The notes under the pieces were generated by a model. That model was not told where the DNA came from, ran no database searches, and saw only the letters and a program-made list of their open reading frames with translations. Below, piece after piece: positions 59,794-64,000 of a DNA stretch of 64,000 bases (positions are counted from its first letter, which is position 1; the number at the start of each line of letters is the position of its first letter). The translations under genes and the position numbers were made by a program. The DNA comes from Kineobactrum sediminis (GTDB taxonomy: Bacteria > Pseudomonadota > Gammaproteobacteria > Pseudomonadales > Halieaceae): NCBI RefSeq assembly GCF_002868715.1, contig NZ_PKLZ01000003.1:593632-657631 (forward strand), read 5' to 3'.

Positions 59794-60574
59794 AATCAAA
59801 ACCTTGCTGGTGGACGATGAGCCGCTGGCGTTGAGTCTGCTGCAACAACTGTTGGCGGACATTCCCTGTATCACCATTGTGGCCCGCTGCCGGAATGGCC
59901 GCGAGGCGCTCAGTCTGCTGCAACGCCAGGAAATAGACCTGATGTTTCTCGACGTTCACATGCCGGGCCTCGATGGTTTGCAGTTGATCAGGCGTTTGCA
60001 ATCGGATGTGATGCCACTGGTCATATTCGCTACCGCCCATCCCGAGCACGCATTACAGGCCTTTGACCTTAATGCACTCGATTATGTGCTCAAGCCGTTT
60101 GCCGCCGAGCGTGTGGGTACCGCCGTCGCACGCGCCCGTGAACAGCTCGCGATGAGAGGGGATTTCAACCCGAAGGGAAAACTACTGTATGGCCTGCGAC
60201 CGGAGAATGCAGAGGAGAAAGAGCTTTTCAGCTCAATAACGCCGGAACTCCAACAGTACGGCAAATTACCGATCAAGAACGGGCATCAGATTGACCTGAT
60301 CGATTTCGAAAGCATAGGCTGGATTGACGCTGCCGGTGACTATATGTGTATACATGCCGGCGGTGATACCCATGTTCTGCGTTCAACGATGAAAGAACTC
60401 ACCCAAAGGTTACCTCCGGTTTTTGCTCGCATTCATCGCTCGACCATCGTCAATCTTGATCACATACAGACAGTGGATACCCTGCCAAAGGGCGAGTGCC
60501 TGATTCACCTGAACGATGATATAGCACTTAAAGTGAGCCGTAATTATCGTAATGCGCTACGCCATTTATTGTAG
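59786..60574 (+). CDS. LytTR-family response regulator
   Basis: The protein has 262 residues. The receiver domain (1-120) has the acidic pair VDDEP and the phospho-acceptor Asp in LMFLDVHMPGLDG. The Lys region is LDYVLKPFAAER. The C-terminal 100 residues form a LytTR DNA-binding domain, with DAAGDYMCIHAGG and FARIHRSTIVNLDHI. Such regulators bind direct repeats in target promoters. It is coupled to the LytS-like kinase and stands 320 bp upstream of the GH16 gene. Confidence 0.9.
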   Translation: MFEIKTLLVDDEPLALSLLQQLLADIPCITIVARCRNGREALSLLQRQEIDLMFLDVHMPGLDGLQLIRRLQSDVMPLVIFATAHPEHALQAFDLNALDYVLKPFAAERVGTAVARAREQLAMRGDFNPKGKLLYGLRPENAEEKELFSSITPELQQYGKLPIKNGHQIDLIDFESIGWIDAAGDYMCIHAGGDTHVLRSTMKELTQRLPPVFARIHRSTIVNLDHIQTVDTLPKGECLIHLNDDIALKVSRNYRNALRHLL

Positions 60575-60893
60575 TTTTGACAGCGCTGAGTTGACTTTTT
60601 AGCCAAATTTGGACAGAAAATAAGGGTCTTTCACGGTTTTGCTGTCATTTCGTCGCACAGGAAATCCCGTTTGTCGCATTTGCCCTTTCCCGTTTCCCCC
60701 AGGTTAAGCAGAATCAGGTGTCGTTAGTTGCGGTAGTGCAGCGCCGGGCCTTTTAATGTTAATTGCCGGTTTTGCGCGGTCGTCCTGAGTCTATGCGTTG
60801 CAGGTGTTCGCGTCGTTTGGCGCGAAGCCGCTGTGCTTCTCCGGAGATCTTCGCTTCTCGCATAAAAAATATAAATAGGTCGAGGGTCGTGTC
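60575..60893. other. Intergenic region upstream of the glucanase gene
   Basis: 319 bp with no gene. Two TTGAC elements about 15 bp apart near 60.58 kb (TTGACAGCGCTGAG and TTGACTTTTT) form a loose direct repeat, which could be a binding site of the LytTR regulator or a -35 region. I see no terminator hairpin for the two-component operon. Confidence 0.35.
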
Positions 60894-63800
60894 ATGAAGT
60901 CGTTTTCCCTGCAAATGGAAGCTTTTTATCGTCCGCTGCTGGCAGGTAGCCTGTTGGTCCTGGCCGCCTGCGGCGGCGGCAATGATGATGCCGCACAGGG
61001 CGGTGAGCTTGCCAACCCGGTAGCGCCAACAAGCGGTGAATGGCGGATGGTCTGGGAGGACAGCTTTGAAGGGGACTCGCTCGACCCTGCCAATTGGGAA
61101 ATTCAGCTGGGTGACGGTACTGCGGAAGGTATTCCCGGCTGGGGCAATAATGAACTGCAGTATTATGCCTCTGACAACGTGAGGGTCAGTGATGGCAACC
61201 TGATCATTGAGGCGCGGGCTGATTCTGCGGCGGTGCCCGGCTTTGACTTTACCTCGGGTCGTATACGCTCCGAAGGCAAGCGGGATTTCACCTTCGGTAG
61301 AATTGAAGCCAGCATCCAGGTGCCCGCTGGCCAGGGCCTGTGGTCCGCATTCTGGTTGCTCGGTACCGATCCTTCCATCTACGGTGAGTGGGCGGCCAAG
61401 GGTGAAATCGATATCATGGAGAAGTTTCTTCCGGATTTCTTTACCAGCGCAGTACATTTCGGCTCGGTCGCGCCTCAGAATGAATTTGTCTCCCAGGCGA
61501 ATGACAGTATTGACCCAACCGACGGATTCCATACCTATGCGGTTGAATGGGACGCGGAACGCATCCGGTTCTTCGTCGATGGCGAGAACTTCTACACTGT
61601 CGGCGCGGATACTTATTACAGCTACTATTTCAAGAACGGCGAGGAAGGTTTTGTCGAGGGAGGGCCCAACGCACCTTTCGACCAAAACCAGCATATCCTG
61701 CTGAATATTGCCGTAGGTGGAAACCTGCCCGGTAATCCCGATGACCTGTCTGTCTTTCCCGCGCAGATGCTGGTTGATTATGTGCGCGTGTACGAGTGTC
61801 CCATCGATCCGGCTACCGGCCTTGGTTGCGAAGACAGTATCGATCCCGTCAATCCCTTCGTGACCTTTGAAGTACCCGCCGATGCACCGGTAATCACCAG
61901 TAGCACACTCTATGATGACGCCCTCGTGCCCCTGTTTGCCGGCACCGACACCGAGCGTGCACTCGATTTTGGCGTATTCGACAACAGTGGCGCGTTTACC
62001 CTTTCCGAGGTGGCTCGCGATACTGGCGGTATGGCGATTGAGATCCTTACATCCGGTGGCGGCAACGTTTCAGTTGTTGATCCCGATGGTGCCACCTTTC
62101 GCCTTGTTAATATGGGATCTCCGGAATTCCCGGACAGCAGCGCGGACTTCAAGTTTGATATCAAGGTAATTTCCGGCGCTGATACCGATCAGGCCGGTAT
62201 GCTCCAGGTCCGCATCGACAGTGGTTTTCCCGATGTTGCCGTTACCGAGCTCGCGATTGCTGACCTGCCCCAGGATGAGTGGGGCCAGGTTTCGGTTCCG
62301 TTGCGCGATATTCTCAGCGGTGATGCAGGCGCATTCGGTGGCGACCCCGTTGATATGGGGGCTCTGGTAAGCCTGATTACGTTTGAGCCGACATCCGCTG
62401 CGCACCTGCGCATTGATAATCTGCGCCTGGACTGTGGTGGAACTGCTTTCTGTGGTATCGAATCCAGGGCGGTTACCCCGCTTGTGGTATTTGACGACAA
62501 TGTTGCGGACTCTACCTGGACAAGAGGGATTGTCGGTTTTGATACCGAGATAGGCGGTGATTATACCGACGGCGCCGCCGGCAACCACATTAGCTGGGAG
62601 CTGGTGGATACGGGCGAAGAGGGTTTCGGTGTGGTTATCGAGACGACCTTCGACGGCAGCGGCGCCAGTGGCGTGACCTTTATCGGCTCGGAACAGCCCG
62701 TTGATCTGAGCGCCTGGGCTGAAGGCGAACTGGCTTTTGATGTGCGGGTTTTGTCCAACCCCAACGATCACCCCATGATTTACAAGGTAGATGGGCCTCC
62801 CGGCAGCGGGATTTCTACAGGCGATCAGTCACTGGGACTTTTGCCTATCGGTGAATGGCAGACTATCCGGGTGCCGGTAAGCGGGTTGATTACCCGGGGC
62901 CTGGATATTTCACAGGTTGGTGCTTTCGTCCTGTTCCCGACTTTCAGCGGGCAGGAGGTCGTATACCAATGGGATAATGTGCGGTTTGAGAGTGAGATCT
63001 CAGCCCAGCCGGAACCAATAACGGTTCCCGTCGATTTTGAGGCGCTACCGGTAAGTTATAGCTTCGTTAACTTTGAGGGCGGTAATACCGCGATTGGCCC
63101 TAATCCGTCAGTGGATGGGGTTAATGGCAGTGCGTCAGTCGCAACCATGCAAAAGTTTGCAGGTGCCACCTTCGCGGGCTCGGTTTTGCAGTTGAGTGCC
63201 CCGGTGGACTTCAGCGCCGGTGAGGTCTTCAGTATCAAGGTATTCTCCAGCCGGCCAGCGGCGGTGACTTTCAAGCTTGAGGGACTGGATATAGAGGATG
63301 TCGTATCCACGACCGGTTCTGGCTGGGAAGTCCTCACCTTTGATTTTACCGGACGTACGGGCGCTACCGATGTATCCGGTTTGACCTTTATCGTGGACAA
63401 CGGTACAGCCGGGGATGCAGCCAATGATCCGCAAAACTGGACATTCCACTTCGATGATATCGAGATTGTAGGCGGCTCGACAGGCGGTGGCGGCGATTCG
63501 GGCGACGGGGGTGGCACTACAGCCCCATCCACCACCGACTTTGAAGGTACCGGGACCTTTACCTTCAATGATTTTGAAGGTGGCGCGGCCTCGGTGATTG
63601 CCAACCCGGCGATCGAGGGTATTAATGTGAGTGCCCAGGTTGGGCAGATGCAGAAGTTTGCGGGCGCCACCTTTGCCGGCAGTACGTTGATACTGGACGA
63701 GCCCGTGGGCTTCACGTCGGGCGAGGCCTACACCATGAAGGTGTGGTCATCGCGGCCGGTACCGGTACTGTTCAAGCTCGAGGGTGTGAACCAGGAGCTT

Positions 63801-64000
63801 ACAGCAAACCACGGTGGTACTGGCTGGGAGCTGATGTGCTTTGATTTCACCGGCCTGACCGGGGGCAGCTCCGCAACGGGTATCACCCTGATCTTCGACA
63901 ACGGCACTGTGGGTGCAGCGGAAACTGATCCGGATAACTGGACCTTCCTCTTTGACGACATTGTCCTCGGTGAAAGCTGTGGCGATACCGGTGGCGATGT
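60894..64000 (+). CDS. GH16 beta-glucanase (laminarinase-like) lipoprotein with repeated carbohydrate-binding domains, incomplete
   Basis: The open frame from ATG 60894 runs past the window end (more than 1035 residues). A lipoprotein signal ends in LAAC, with Cys 26 as the lipid site, so the protein is anchored to a membrane and probably displayed outside. Residues about 40-300 are glycoside hydrolase family 16; the catalytic E-x-D-x-x-E is GEIDIMEKF (E171 and E176). Two related jelly-roll domains follow (about 320-520 and 525-705). Two copies of a further repeat of about 150 residues, ending NWTFHFDDI and NWTFLFDDI, are joined by a Gly/Ser/Asp linker. The domain number implies binding of insoluble beta-1,3-glucan, consistent with a polysaccharide degrader. 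Shadow frames on the minus strand are not genes. Confidence 0.85.
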   Translation, partial: MKSFSLQMEAFYRPLLAGSLLVLAACGGGNDDAAQGGELANPVAPTSGEWRMVWEDSFEGDSLDPANWEIQLGDGTAEGIPGWGNNELQYYASDNVRVSDGNLIIEARADSAAVPGFDFTSGRIRSEGKRDFTFGRIEASIQVPAGQGLWSAFWLLGTDPSIYGEWAAKGEIDIMEKFLPDFFTSAVHFGSVAPQNEFVSQANDSIDPTDGFHTYAVEWDAERIRFFVDGENFYTVGADTYYSYYFKNGEEGFVEGGPNAPFDQNQHILLNIAVGGNLPGNPDDLSVFPAQMLVDYVRVYECPIDPATGLGCEDSIDPVNPFVTFEVPADAPVITSSTLYDDALVPLFAGTDTERALDFGVFDNSGAFTLSEVARDTGGMAIEILTSGGGNVSVVDPDGATFRLVNMGSPEFPDSSADFKFDIKVISGADTDQAGMLQVRIDSGFPDVAVTELAIADLPQDEWGQVSVPLRDILSGDAGAFGGDPVDMGALVSLITFEPTSAAHLRIDNLRLDCGGTAFCGIESRAVTPLVVFDDNVADSTWTRGIVGFDTEIGGDYTDGAAGNHISWELVDTGEEGFGVVIETTFDGSGASGVTFIGSEQPVDLSAWAEGELAFDVRVLSNPNDHPMIYKVDGPPGSGISTGDQSLGLLPIGEWQTIRVPVSGLITRGLDISQVGAFVLFPTFSGQEVVYQWDNVRFESEISAQPEPITVPVDFEALPVSYSFVNFEGGNTAIGPNPSVDGVNGSASVATMQKFAGATFAGSVLQLSAPVDFSAGEVFSIKVFSSRPAAVTFKLEGLDIEDVVSTTGSGWEVLTFDFTGRTGATDVSGLTFIVDNGTAGDAANDPQNWTFHFDDIEIVGGSTGGGGDSGDGGGTTAPSTTDFEGTGTFTFNDFEGGAASVIANPAIEGINVSAQVGQMQKFAGATFAGSTLILDEPVGFTSGEAYTMKVWSSRPVPVLFKLEGVNQELTANHGGTGWELMCFDFTGLTGGSSATGITLIFDNGTVGAAETDPDNWTFLFDDIVLGESCGDTGGD

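Noticed and set aside
62070..62771. Minus-strand frames inside the GH16 gene (also 63056-63715)
   Set aside because: The plus-strand frame is continuous with recognisable GH16 and binding domains. The reverse frames are low-complexity shadows.
1..64000. CRISPR arrays, rRNA or tRNA genes
   Set aside because: No regularly spaced direct repeats and no cloverleaf or rRNA-like stretches were seen on either strand.

Overview
The window looks like a gammaproteobacterial chromosome, probably a marine group such as Halieaceae/Cellvibrionales. That placement rests on the flanking genes (a laminarinase-type GH16 lipoprotein, a LytS/LytTR two-component pair, a secreted M20 peptidase) and their high GC; it is an inference. 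Chromosomal genes lie at about 1-1931 (TetR regulator and MFS transporter) and from about 52.8 kb to the end. Between them, about 2.0-52.5 kb, is a genomic island. A remnant tyrosine integrase sits near its left end and an intact P4-type (DUF4102) integrase at its right end.

Island, left to centre (2-26 kb): a non-coding, hairpin-rich segment is followed by a tyrosine-recombinase-like gene. Next comes a nearly complete type IV secretion gene set of the genomic-island (MPF_G, PFGI-1/ICEHin1056-like) class: PilL-N, the PFL_4693 family, a lytic transglycosylase, PFL_4695, the TraD coupling protein, PFL_4697, RAQPRD, PFL_4701/4702/TIGR03750/4703/4704/4705, a lipoprotein, the VirB4-like ATPase, PFL_4709/4710/4711 and TraG-N. 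The operon is split at 9.8-13.5 kb by a cargo pocket holding an Mrr-like nuclease and an OLD-like ATPase/TOPRIM protein. The PFL_4710 gene is frameshifted at a run of ten G. I see no relaxase, partition or replication genes, so the element looks non-autonomous or decayed.

Island, centre (26.3-31.3 kb): this stretch resembles integron gene cassettes without an integron integrase. A DUF4145 gene is bounded by a GTTAGGC core site and a convincing attC site. It is followed by an AT-rich three-gene ABC-three-component (ABC-3C) system (HNH effector, small middle component, DUF2326 ATPase), a weaker attC-like segment and a DUF2971 gene.

Island, right (31.8-50.9 kb): a complete BREX type 1 phage-defence locus (brxA, brxB, brxC, pglX, pglZ, brxL) lies behind a small HTH gene. 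Two additions make it unusual. A winged-helix regulator plus nucleotidyltransferase pair, resembling a type IV toxin-antitoxin, sits between pglX and pglZ and has its own probable operator. A helicase with an N-terminal DUF4145 domain plus a TPR/cold-shock-like protein is appended after brxL. The pglX target-recognition part is AT-rich compared with the rest of the gene, as if it had been exchanged. The island therefore stacks at least five candidate anti-phage modules on a conjugation backbone.

Right chromosomal flank: MFS transporter, an IS3-type transposase scrap, an aldo/keto reductase, two genes of unknown function, a ChaB-family protein, an M20 peptidase, the LytS-like kinase with its LytTR response regulator, and the start of a long GH16 glucanase lipoprotein that runs off the window end.
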